Of a DNA stretch of 64,000 nt, positions 46,780 through 57,124 are shown piece after piece. Location of the stretch: NCBI RefSeq assembly GCF_050624435.1, contig NC_134538.1, forward strand, positions 118,504,437-118,568,436. The letters run 5' to 3'. The position numbers and the translations under genes were made by a program. Every line of letters starts with the position of its first letter. Position 1 is the stretch's first letter. This DNA is from Tenrec ecaudatus (lineage: Eukaryota; Chordata; Mammalia; Afrosoricida; Tenrecidae). The notes under the pieces were generated by a model, which had not been told where the DNA came from, ran no database searches, and was given only the letters and a program-made list of their open reading frames with translations.

Positions 46780-47565
46780 AACCAGTGATATGTTACTATA
46801 CTTTGGTTTAATCTTCACAGACTTCTACATAAATGAATTGACATGTACTATTTGGTATCCTGATTTTTCCACGGAGTGTATTTATTTTTAATTAATTTAT
46901 GTTGTTACACATATCACAGTTTATTCTTTCATATTGCTGATAAAATTCCATTATAAATATATGCCATTTTTTGTTCACTTGCATATCAATGGGAGTTTGG
47001 GGCCTTACAATTTTGTAACTATTACAAATAAAACTGTTATTGGTACTTGTGCAAATATATTTTAAAAGACAAACATTTTTATTCCTTTAGGGAAAATATC
47101 TAGGGTTATGATGAGTATGTGTTTAATTTTTAAAGAAATTTCCACATTATTTTCCCAGGTGACTATATAATTTTTACACTCACCAATAATGTAATCAGTT
47201 TCAAGTGAGTCTACATCCTTGCCCACACTTTGTGTTGTGAGAATTTTAAAATTTTCATCACTCCAGTGAATGTATAATTCCATTCCATTATGGTTTTATT
47301 GAACATTTGCCAGATGAGTAGAAATATTTAGCATATCCATTTCATCTTTTAATATTTCCTTCTATACCTAGATATCCATCCTTTGTCTGACATGTGTTGT
47401 AAATATTTTCCCATTGCCATTGGCTTCTCTTTTCTTTCCCTAAACAGTGTCTGCTGAGGAGGAAACATTTTAAAATTAGAATACAGTTAATCACTTTTTA
47501 TACTTATTGTTTCACTTTTTTTGTCACAAGTAAATTTTGATCACATTTTGGTTGAAAAGACCTCT
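46780..47565 (-). repeat. Ancient L1 3' region, minus strand (left part)
   Basis: The plus strand reads as the antisense of a mammalian L1 3' end: 'attgctgataaaattcc', 'tcatcactccagtgaatgta', 'gaacatttgccagatgagta', 'atccatcctttgtctgacat' and 'tattttcccattgccattgg' are in the characteristic order. It is interrupted by the copy 6 retroelement. Confidence 0.7.
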
Positions 47566-48155
47566 CTAGGGGAGGAGATGAGCCAGTCAGGGTGCGACGT
47601 AGCACCGATGAAGAACACAGCTTTCCTCCAGTTCCTAAGTGCTTCCCCCCCACCCCACCCCCACCCCCTGCCCCACTACCATGATCCGAATTCTACCTTG
47701 CAAGTCTGGATAGAGCAGAGGTTGTACACTGGTGCATATAGGAGCTGGAGGCACAGGGAATTCAGGGAGGATGATCCCTTCAGGACCAAGGGTGTGAGTG
47801 GTGATATTGGGAGAGTAGAGGGTGAGTGGGTTGGAAAGGGGGAACCAATTACAAGGATCTACATGTGACCTCCTCCCTGGGGGACGGAAAACAGAAAAGG
47901 GGGTGAAGGGAAACGCCAGATAGGGCAAGATATGACAAAATAATCATCTATAAATTATCAAGGGCTTATGAGGGAGGGGGGAGCAGGGAGGGAGGGGAAA
48001 AAAGAGGACCTGATGCAAAGGGTTTAAGTGGAGAGCAAATGCTTCGAAAATGATTAGGACAAAGAATTTACTTTATACAATTTATGTATGTATATGTATG
48101 GATTGTGATAAGAGTTGTACAAGCCCCTAATTAAAAAAAAAGAAAGAAAGAAAAT
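47566..48155 (+). mobile_element. ORF-less retroelement, copy 6 (5'-truncated, subfamily A)
   Basis: Starts within 'ggggaggagatgagccagtc', contains 'attctaccttgcaagtctgg' and 'gacctgatgcaaagggttta', and ends 'cccctaattaaaaaaaaaga' with an A-rich tail. The usual aataaa signal is mutated to aattaa. It was inserted into an older L1, which resumes on the other side. No clear target duplication is left. Confidence 0.75.
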
Positions 48156-48174
48156 AACAACAGCAACAAAAGCA

Positions 48175-48335
48175 CTGATCACAAAAAATAGTTTTAGTTT
48201 TTACTTACAAGTTTTGTGTTATATATAATTTTATTATATATGCATATTAATTTCAAATTAACTTGAGATAGATTGTAAGAATAGAGGTGATGCTCTTTTC
48301 CAGATAAGCATCCCCTTGCTCCAATGTCATTTGTT
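48175..48335 (-). repeat. Ancient L1, minus strand (right part)
   Basis: Continues the antisense L1 started at 46780: 'ttcaaattaacttgagatag' and 'tgctccaatgtcatttgtt' are the next landmarks of the same reversed consensus. Confidence 0.6.
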
Positions 48336-48524
48336 ACATACATTTAGGGTTTTGTGCCTACAATAACATATAAAGTTGTTCATGTCAGGAAACATGCTGG
48401 GATTTTTAGATAGCATTGCTTTACATTTCTATGTCAACAATGTCATCCAATAATTTTGTGAGCAACAAGTATCCTCCAATTAAAGATGAAGAACGCAAGG
48501 TGTTGAAAGACGTACTGAAGACAC

Positions 48525-48735
48525 TTTTGGTCTCTAGCGCCATTAAGTTAATTCCAACTCAGAGTGACCCCATAAGGCAGTGTAGAACTGTCCTTGTGAG
48601 TTTCTGAAAATGTCACTCTTTATGGGGAAAAGAGTCATGGGGACCTTCTCCTGGAGCCACTTGGTGGTTTTGAACTATTGCCCTTGTGGTTAGAAGCCCA
48701 CTACTTACTTCACGATGCCACCTGGGATGTGAACA
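48525..48735 (-). repeat. AfroSINE copy, minus strand
   Basis: 'cattaagttaattccaactc', 'gagtgaccccataaggcagt', 'tggtggttttgaactattgc' and 'cgatgccacctggg' follow the reversed AfroSINE order from tail to head. Confidence 0.88.
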
Positions 48736-49341
48736 CTATTGCTCCTCCAAGCCTTGAGCCCAGAAGCTCTCATACCCCAGGGGAGAATCACGCTCTAGAC
48801 CAACGAGCTCTGTTGGAATCAAGGTTATGCAATCGGGCTCATCACCTCACTCTCAGCACTTTTGTATTTCTTTGCAGAATGCAATGAATTCCTACATAGC
48901 TTTATATTGACTGGTTCTGGAAATAAAGGCGACTATGGCCTCATGGCTTTGTTTTATTACTTAATAGAAGGGGCTATATAAGTATTCATTCAGACTACAA
49001 AGCTGGGAACCCTTCTTACTGGGTTGCAAAGCCAGGAGATACCTTTTCCAAACCATGTTCAAAGGCCATGCTGGATTTGCCCCATAGATTGGATCTGTTG
49101 GCTGCTTTGGATCCAGACCTAAATCAGGATCTAATATAAATATAGAGATGGTTTATGCTCTTCTCTTATCCTAGAAAGTGGACAGCTAGGGCATTTTAAG
49201 ATTCGACAGGCATATTATTCTTCTTTTCATGGAGAGATATCTGTTAAGGTTTTACACATGGGAAAGAGATAGTCACAAGGCTTAATACATATATAAAGAT
49301 TTTATGTTTTGGGTGATAATACTCTCATCTCTCTCTTTCAG
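48736..49341 (+). other. GNAT3 intron 1, 3' end
   Basis: Intronic DNA without a named element. It ends in the pyrimidine tract 'tctcatctctctctttcag' used as the exon 2 acceptor. Confidence 0.6.
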
Positions 49342-49384
49342 GAGCAGGAGAATCTGGAAAGAGCACTATTGTTAAACAAATGAA
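49342..49384 (+). CDS. GNAT3: GNAT3 exon 2 (P-loop exon)
   Basis: A 43-bp exon preceded by a pyrimidine-rich tract and cag acceptor and followed by a gtaggt donor. Joined to the last base of exon 1 it encodes GAGESGKSTIVKQMK, which contains the GxxxxGKS/T Walker A (P-loop) that binds the beta and gamma phosphates of GTP. All P-loop residues are present, so nucleotide binding looks intact. A 43-bp second exon is the conserved size in this G-alpha subfamily. It lies 21.4 kb from exon 1 and is too short to stand out as an open frame alone. It was found by its motif and splice sites. Confidence 0.96.
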
Positions 49385-51991
49385 GTAGGTACACAACTTT
49401 TTGAAATGTTTAATACTTACATCTATCCATGTACTTGACCATTCTTAAAATAAATAGCATAGGGAATTGATCAAACCTTTCTTCTAACTGGAAGACAACA
49501 ACAAAATGGTCACATTTTCTTTACAGACACACCCTATCATTTAGCTGAAAAAATAACAAAGGGATAATATTATAATAATTTACTTTTGGATTTCTCTTAG
49601 GTTTTTTATTCTCAGTAAACACTAAAAGAAGTTTTATTTTAAATATATTATGTAAATATCTTAACTTAAATATGTTATAGATTTTATTTTCAAAAAGATA
49701 GACATAACTCAGAGTATTTATATTTCAAATACATTTTGGAGTGATCTACATCTTCCGTATTGTGGTGAATAAGCACTAAAAAGTCTAAAACACATCAGTC
49801 AGTGATCAATTTGAAAATTGGTGAGAAGACTATATTTTTAACTTTACTGGAATTTTCATAACTGAAGAACATAAAGCCCAAAATAAGTTGATTGGTAAGC
49901 ATAGCTAGATGAATGAAAACACATGTCTCAGTCACTGCCAGACCATTTTTAAGGGCATAGGTTGCTATGATATATGAATGGTGATCATTTTAAAGCCAAT
50001 TTCTAATTCTGTATCTAAGGACCTTGTTCTTTGGGACATATTGCATGAGGAAATGTTCCCAGTCAATGATGAAATCATTCTAATTGCAAACGACCTTGTT
50101 GTTTTCATTTTTCAGTTATAGTCGTGTACCATTAGCCATAAACCAATATTTAAGCCTAATTTTTAAAAATCTCCTATCTTCATCAAACCCCTCAAGTTAT
50201 TTGCTCACTCAGTTATATCTATATACCAAATGTTTACTCTCCTCTTGTGCCTGAAGAACAGGGCTCCTTTGTTTTGTTCACTGGTCATTCTGTTTTTGAG
50301 TTTGTAAGTCCATCCTTTCACCGACTCTTATTTCCTTCACCTATTACATTACTCTTTCCTTTGCATTAAAATAGTGTTTGATTCTATCAGACTTTTAACA
50401 TCTCCATTCCCTCTGAGTCTGAATGCCTTTGAAATGGGAATAATTATTTGAATGCATAAATATTGTAAATTTAAATTCAGTAAAAAAATCACAAATAAAA
50501 TTAAACAAAAAAGTAAAACTTCAAAATTTTAGTTATATGGCTAATATATAAATAACTGCTATGTACATAGATAGATATAGGAGAATATATAAATTGTTTA
50601 GGAAAATGAGAATATGAAAAATATTTATGTTGACTAGAAAAATGATAAATCTGCCTAACCTTATCTAACCAATGGCAGGATAAATAATTTAAGCAGATGA
50701 ATATGTTCAAAGGAATTTACTTTCAGAGGCAGGATTTAAAGTTATGTTGCACTTTAGCTTTTAATAATGCTAGGCAATTTTCATTTTCTATAACGAGCAT
50801 GTATAACTGGTAACAAATCCTTTTAGAAGAACTAATACTAGTCTCAAGGCGGTGGAGATTAAAGATCTCCCCAAATTCCAAGTTTTCCAAGATGCCATTC
50901 TGCTCCATTCCCCTTCCCAATCCTCCCTGGAATATATGTTGTGCTTCATTGCAACATCCACGGAAACTTTGAAGAAATGTGTCACATGGTGATGGGTGTG
51001 GCTCTGTCTCAAATCTGAAGGTCAGGCAGAGGTGAGCCAATTGCACAGTCAAGTTCCAGGAGCCCAAAACATACAAAAGTCACAGCTAGTCCTCTTGTCT
51101 ACCACAGCTCATTCAGGAAATAGAGGTCTGACTTTTCTGATGATGTGAGGTGTGTATAGAACTACACAGTGGGGCCTGTATACATGCCACACGCAAGAAA
51201 ACAGAGGATGGTGTCTTACATGACACCCTAAATGAAGCCAGAGTCTTAAAGATGCTCTCCAGGAAAACAAAGGATGTGGCTTTGTTCACATCCTCTTCTA
51301 AGGTAAACTCCAAAGATGCCCTTGAGGAAAGAGTGTGACTTGGTTCCCACCATCTCTAAGGTCACCTCATCCTGTCCGCTGGCATAGTAGATAGAGTTCC
51401 CCCTTAAAAGTGGGCCGATAGGCACAGCCAGAGAGGCCAGAAAGAGAACCTATCACATGAGGAATTACAGCTCAAAGGGTCATATTAATTGGCTATAGCT
51501 CAATAACTTTTATTATTGTTTAAAAATTAGTCTCTTCTAGGTACTATATTTTCCAAATACAGTACTGGTTACTATTAAATAGCACTAACTCCCTTTGATG
51601 TCCCACCTTCCATTTATTCCACAATAATTTCTTTTGCACTGAGCATGTCACGAAAATTGTAGTTAGAAGAGTCATTTATGATCACATAATTGGCACTTTA
51701 TGACTTATTCCTACATATCTTAATCCCTTGTGACTCTATTGTTCTAGGAGAGCACTTTGTGAGTGTTCCTTACTTTCTCCTTCGGTCTATGATTCTTGGC
51801 ACCTTAAGGTGGGGTTTCTAGTGTTTGTTCTAAGTACTCTTCTAGCCTAATTCAACATATTGATAAAATGAAAATTGCTAAAGTTCAATGATTTTTTTAT
51901 ATCATCTCCAAGCTTAGGCCTCTGAAATATTTCTTTCAAACCTGAACATTTTGTCTAGAGGGGTGGATATATCTACCTCTGTAGTATATAA
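49385..51991 (+). other. GNAT3 intron 2, mostly unclassified
   Basis: AT-rich intron. A GC-richer block at about 50850-51460, open in short frames on both strands, is not recognised. I see no exon with proper splice sites. Confidence 0.4.
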
Positions 51992-52205
51992 CCAGGAGCC
52001 CTCTTGGTGTAGGCGGTTACACATTGGACTACTAATTGCAAGATCAACAGTTCAAAACCACCAGCCATTCCTCAGTAGGGAAAAGAGGCTTTCAATCCCT
52101 ATGAAAAATTACTGTTTTAAAAATTAGCACGAGCACTTCTACTCCGTGCTGTAGGGTCACTGTGAGTCAAAACCTACTTGATGGCACTGAGTTGTGAGTT
52201 ATGGG
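51992..52205 (+). repeat. AfroSINE copy 1 of a cluster of four, plus strand
   Basis: 'caggagccctcttggtgtag' head, 'agttcaaaaccaccagccat', 'aaaagaggctttcaatccct' and 'gtagggtcactgtgagtcaa' tail. Confidence 0.9.
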
Positions 52206-52227
52206 GTACAATTAAACTAACCACGAG

Positions 52228-52420
52228 GCAAATGAAACCCAGAGCCAGAGAAACAATTCCAAATCACAGTAACCCTTTTTGGACAGAGCAGAACCACTCT
52301 TTCAAGTTTCCAAGACTGTAAATTTCCATGGGAACAGAGAAACTCATCCTTCCTATGGGGTAGCTGATGAATTTGAACCTACAGCCCGGTGTTATCAGCC
52401 CAACACTTGACCATCATATA
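52228..52420 (-). repeat. AfroSINE copy 2 of a cluster, minus strand
   Basis: 'ggacagagcagaaccactct', 'gtttccaagactgtaaattt', 'atgaatttgaacctacagcc' and 'ggtgttatcagcccaacact' in reversed order. Confidence 0.8.
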
Positions 52421-52431
52421 TTCACACACAC

Positions 52432-52615
52432 AAACACATTGACTGGCCAGTGAGTCAATTCTGACAGCAGGTTTCAGAGACAGGGTTTCTAAGGCTGTAA
52501 CTCTTTATGGAGGCTGGTGACGACCTCCTTCTCCCATGGGGGGATTGGAGTTTAACTGCTGACCTTGGAGTTAGTGGTCCAACTGGTACCTGACAGCACT
52601 ACCCGGGCTCTTTAC
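52432..52615 (-). repeat. AfroSINE copy 3 of a cluster, minus strand
   Basis: 'gggtttctaaggctgtaact', 'gtttaactgctgaccttgga' and 'agcactacccgggctcttt' are reversed tail, B-box region and head. Confidence 0.85.
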
Positions 52616-52730
52616 ATAGCTCCAAATCAGAACAAGCGCCATTTCAAATATATATTTTAGTTGATGGTTTTAATTATGTATGTAAATGCTTCAGATAGTA
52701 AAACAAACGTGATCCAAAGAGTAAACACCC

Positions 52731-52889
52731 AAAACAACAACAAAAACAAACTCATTGCCATTGAGTTTATGCTGACGCATGGTGACACTGTAGGACAGTT
52801 TAAGAGAGTGGAACTCTCTACCAGAGCAGGAGCACCCAGTCGTTTGAAATTGCTGACCTGTGGCTAGCAGCCCAACCTGCCACGCTGCT
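52731..52889 (-). repeat. AfroSINE copy 4 of a cluster, minus strand
   Basis: 'aaacaaactcattgccattg' tail, 'ggtgacactgtaggacagtt', 'gtttgaaattgctgacctgt' and 'ctagcagcccaacctgccac'. A middle module is deleted. Confidence 0.82.
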
Positions 52890-53791
52890 TTTACTTTCTA
52901 CAAATTAGAGTCCTTGCCTGTGAAAGTGTTCCTGGTCATGCTGTTCCCCACCCGCTGGCTCTGCGTTTACAGACACATGCGAATCCCAGTAAGGTGACAT
53001 GCGAAAATGTGAGCACCAGATATTTCAAAATCAGTGAGAAAATCCCACTTGGAACAGCATACATTATGCAACGAAGAAGCAATAAAGTGTAATTAGCCAG
53101 CACCAAGTCCTAGCTGTTAATAGGTGAATCTATTTTAAGCTCTTACTTCAGGACTATTAGTCAAACCTTCAATAAGTGGAAGGAAGAGGAAAGTTCAGCC
53201 AAATACTGTGTCTGGTCATTTAGACTTTGAGAACTCACTGGCACGTACACCGATAGAAGTGACAAGGGATTTAAGAGCAGGCAATTGCCTAAATTGATGC
53301 TTTTGTTAGTGCCATAAATAGAAAGTAGGCACTCCTATTTTCCAGCATTTCTTAAGTGATAGGAAAGGCAAGGATATGTACTGTTAAACTCTTCGCTTCC
53401 TCTAGATTCATGTTGTAAACACTACACAAAGTTTCCAAACAATGTATATATCTTTGTCCTGAGAATCTAAAAAGTAGTCTTTGGAAAAATAGCAAGTTTT
53501 CCACTTCCAATGGCCCTGAGTTTTCCTTTTAAAATGTATTGTATCTAGAAATACAAAGACAAACAAAAACCATTTAGTTTTTTTTTGTTTCAGAAGACAA
53601 AGATCATATAACCACAAAGACATAAAGTAAAGTAACTCAGATTTAATACATATATATAAGTACATATAAATAAGTCTTCCTCTTTTAAGCTCATATATAC
53701 TGTGCTGTTATGCAGTAAAATTCCTGTTGATATACTTGTGTGTTACAGACACTATTTCAATTCTCAAAAGCCTTCCATGTTTAAATTATAG
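52890..53791 (+). other. GNAT3 intron 2, 3' end
   Basis: AT-rich intron without a named element. It ends at the exon 3 acceptor, whose pyrimidine tract is weak ('tgtttaaattatag'). Confidence 0.5.
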
Positions 53792-53933
53792 GATCATCCA
53801 TAAGAATGGCTACAGCGAACAAGAATGCATGGAGTTTAAAGCGGTAGTGTACAGCAATACGGTGCAATCCATCCTCTCTATTGTGAAAGCCATGGCTACC
53901 CTTGAGATTGGTTATGCAAATCCCAGAAGTGCA
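53792..53933 (+). CDS. GNAT3: GNAT3 exon 3 (helical domain, first part)
   Basis: A 142-bp exon with a ttatag acceptor and gtaagt donor. It completes the split Lys codon and continues [18 protein letters not shown], the start of the all-helical domain that closes over the nucleotide, ending in NPRSA at a codon boundary. The sequence is recognisably gustducin and not GNAT1 or GNAT2 ([15 protein letters not shown] is characteristic). Compared with the human protein as I remember it there are scattered changes, for example in the [19 protein letters not shown] stretch, but no stop or frameshift. The open frame upstream of the acceptor is intronic and not coding. Confidence 0.96.
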
Positions 53934-54534
53934 GTAAGTATGCAACTGGTGGCAATTAGATGCCCTGTGTTGAAGTTAGAGGCCTAAAACGATTCATCCT
54001 TCAAGGGGGTGCTTTTTCTATTTTCCTTTAAATGAAGTTTTCTTTCTGAATGTGCAGATTCATCTGAATTAATCAACAGGAATTGCTTACCTGGCAGTCA
54101 ACACTAATATCAAAATAACATGCTTATATTTGCTAAACAAAATGGCCTAGTGTATAAAGTCTAAGGGACTATATCTCTCCCCTTATTTTCTAACATGAAT
54201 GATTCATTATTTCATGAATATTTTTCATTTTTAATAATACTGAAATGCTCATCTATGTTCATATGATAACTGCACACGTGAAATAGCAACGGTGAAATCT
54301 TATTTTTCATGCTGTTGCTTTAAAGATTTCACGTTTGTCTGATTAAATAAGATGGTTTCTGCTAAATAGGCCCAAGCTGTCATAGTTTGGGTTATAAGCC
54401 TCATGACCAATTTTTTTAATTCCCTGTATTTTATCTTTCTGCAATTATTTTATTTTCCAAAAATTCACTTATTTTGAGAACATTGCAGGTGCCAACAGAT
54501 AGCACTTCTTTAGTTTGCAAAGAAAAACTAGTAT
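53934..54534 (+). other. GNAT3 intron 3, first part
   Basis: AT-rich sequence after the exon 3 donor with no recognised element. Confidence 0.5.
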
Positions 54535-54735
54535 TTCAGCCCAGTGGTTACATCTGGGGCTGCAAGCCCCCAGATCCGCAGTTGGAAGCCACCAGCTGCT
54601 CATGCTTTGGACTCCCTGAAACAGTGACACTCTCAGAAACTAGCAGAGGTAGGTCTGCCCTGTCTGAGCAAGTCCACAGAGTCGCTGTGAGTCAGTGCCA
54701 TCCACTGAATGACAGCGAGGTATTTTGTTTTTTAA
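54535..54735 (+). repeat. AfroSINE copy, plus strand
   Basis: 'ccagtggttacatctggggc', 'cagttggaagccaccagctg', 'cagaaactagcagaggtagg' and 'agtcgctgtgagtcagtgcc' are in AfroSINE order. The extreme 5' end is degraded. Confidence 0.82.
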
Positions 54736-54796
54736 ACAAAGAACAGTTGACATCCCTTGCCCCTCACATAGACACAGTGAAGTCTAATTGTACACA

Positions 54797-54882
54797 AGAA
54801 GAGCCCTCGTGGTGCAGTGGCTACTTGCTACTATGGAAAGATTAACTGATCCATCTGCTCCTGGAACAGGCTCAATGTTTTA
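54797..54882 (+). repeat. AfroSINE, 5' fragment, plus strand
   Basis: 'gaagagccctcgtggtgcag' head and 'actgatccatctgctcctgg'. It stops after about 85 bp. Confidence 0.65.
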
Positions 54883-55358
54883 AGCATCGTCACTTCTTGG
54901 TCCTTGTCCCACAGGAAACATTTCAGGTGAGAGATGACTTTCAGACAAGAGTCAGAGAAAAGGTTTGAACAGAAAAGAGTCAGTTTATCAAAGGTGGGGT
55001 GTTGGAAAAGAAGTCCACGGGGCCCTTAGCTAATCTAAGGAGCCTGGCCAAATGGAAAGAAGAAAATTAAGAGTGTGCAAATGGTGGACCTCCCACCACT
55101 GGTGGTCTTTCTGGCATGTCTTCTGCTATTGGCTAATCCTCTGTAGGGAACCTCCAGGTATGTGTACCCCAGCGCCCCTCCACCCTGAACTTCACACTGT
55201 GCTCCTATCTGGGATCCAAATTCAAGAGTCAATTCAATAATTATGTGGGTAATGAGGACATCATGTTTTTCTTCACACTGCCGCTTACAGGCGTCTCACT
55301 CTCTCTGCTCCTTCAGTAAGAAGGAACTATGTCTTATTCTTATTCTGGGGCAAGGGAA

Positions 55359-55362
<4 letters not shown>

Positions 55363-55450
<88 letters not shown>
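55363..55450 (+). repeat. (CA)44 microsatellite
   Basis: Eighty-eight uninterrupted bases of CA within GNAT3 intron 3. The long His-Thr frames across it are artefacts. Its length and purity make it a likely polymorphic marker. Confidence 0.98.
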
Positions 55451-55453
<3 letters not shown>

Positions 55454-55793
55454 CTGAGAATGCCCAAGTGGAAGTTTTACTTTGTGCTACAAGTTAGAAT
55501 TAACCTGCAGCAAAGGGTCGTTGTACACGATCCACCAGAAGAACTCGCCTCTTTCCATAGGCTCCCCAGGGACAGTCAGCTGTCTACAAAACATGTCCAT
55601 GAAAGTGTTCCCAACATAATTTTCAGATACCCCGAATAAGAGCAACGAAAACAGAATAACGCAGTAGGTGTAGAAAAATACACACATTATACATTCCCTC
55701 CAGAATTTACAGTTAAAACATAAATGATTACTAGAAGCTATTGGAGAGCATAGAAAAATACTTTTTTACCATAAAAATAATTGAGGAAAAATA
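55451..55793 (+). other. GNAT3 intron 3 spacer
   Basis: Sequence between the CA tract and the 573-bp DNA transposon. A minus-strand open frame at 55487-55687 has no recognisable product. Confidence 0.35.
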
Positions 55794-55795
55794 TA

Positions 55796-56368
55796 TCATA
55801 TATACTTGTGTATATGCCTAGTTTTTCAGCACAAAAAATGTCAAAAATGTGCTGAAAAACTGGGGTTCGGCTTATACACGGGTCAATGGTACCCCAGCAA
55901 GGACAGCATCTATGATGACCTCACACTAGCTGAAGCTCTGCATTGGGATACAGATGATGATGAGGAATCAGTTTTGAAGGATTTTAACTCTTTACATTTT
56001 AGCTTGGTTGCTGATTGAGCTCAGGGAATAGTACTCTTAAGGTATCATTGTTGATACCTTATTGTTTTTATTGAACCTATTTTCCACTTACTGTGCTGGT
56101 TTACTAAGGTTAAAGGACGTGTCCTTTTATTTATGTTTTTTATTTAAATTAAATATTTAAATACATTACCCCACTGATGTATTAACTTTTAGTAATTTTA
56201 TTTCCATTTGTTTTGATTACTGAAACTCACCAATAGCTTCTGCATTTTCTACCCTAGGCTTATACGCGAGTCAATCAGATTTTCTAGTTTCTCAGGTAAT
56301 AATAAGGTACCTCGGCTTATACTCGGGTTGGCATATACTTGGGTCAGCTTATATTTGAGTATATACGG
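55796..56368 (+). mobile_element. TA-flanked Tc1/mariner or pogo-like element, 573 bp
   Basis: TA at 55794-55795 and 56369-56370. The left end 'tcatatatacttgtgtat' and right end 'gagtatatacgg' are inverted complements. Subterminal 'cggcttatacacgggtcaat' and 'taggcttatacgcgagtcaa' repeat the terminal theme in both orientations. A short + strand frame runs from the left end through GLYTGQWYPSKDS to an acidic end HWDTDDDEESVLKDF and a stop at about 56018. This could be a captured or leftover C-terminal piece, but no catalytic core is present. The same termini occur in the 113-bp element at 40134. Confidence 0.8.
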
Positions 56369-56594
56369 TAAATCCTTTCTTTGCACTAGCACTTCTCATT
56401 CTCAAAAAAATGCTAAGTGTGTCCTTAGGAGAAATCCTTTGGGAGGTAGAAAGCTAGAGGTTTGCTGGGTTGTCCCTCAGTTTCTTTCCAACCCCCAGCC
56501 CCCAGTGCACCATGTGGACTCATGAATCTCTTATGTCTCTTGTAACAGTTTTCTTCTTACCTGTAAAAGAGGGCACCTACAAAGCAAAACAAAA

Positions 56595-56745
56595 CTACCG
56601 TAATTCACTGAAATCAATTCCAAGTCGTACCAACCCTATAAAAGTAGAACTGCCTCTTGTGGATGTCAAGGTTGTAAATCATTATAGGCCACTCACCTTT
56701 CAGTTAGCAGTCCTACCTGTGAGCCACTATATCACCAGATCTCCT
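56595..56745 (-). repeat. AfroSINE copy, minus strand
   Basis: 'aaatcaattccaagtcgtac', 'caaccctataaaagtagaac', 'tttcagttagcagtcctacc' and 'gagccactatatcaccag' in reversed order, with a deletion in the middle. Confidence 0.75.
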
Positions 56746-57124
56746 TCCAAAAGAGATTTCCAAGACCCTGTCCTTATTTAATCGTATTTCAGTTATTTCT
56801 CTCACTTTAAGCTTTATCTAAGAACCAAGAATATTAAATGGCCCCTTAATAAAAAAAACTTGATTCATGCCACTTATTTAATGATGAGAAAAATTAGGCC
56901 CAGAAAGGGTTAGCCAATAGGTTTCTGTTAATCAGGAATAGTTTAAGGAAAATTCCACATCTAGTGTGCAAAAGTCCTGGATTTAGAAGGTCAAGAAGGT
57001 AGAGCAAGTTCAGCATATCAGAAGCTAGAAAGTATGAATAAAAATGCCAAGCCTTGAGTTGTAATATTGAAGGAATCTCTACACTGAATATTAAATGATG
57101 CAAAAATCATCTTCAAAAGAAAAT

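Noticed and set aside
55243-55639. Frames with His-Thr runs
   Set aside because: These are translations of the (CA)44 microsatellite in different frames.
56031-56070. Small hairpin 'aaggtatca...ttgataccttat' considered as a separate element or terminator
   Set aside because: It is short and lies inside the 573-bp DNA transposon. Rho-independent terminators do not apply to vertebrate nuclear DNA.
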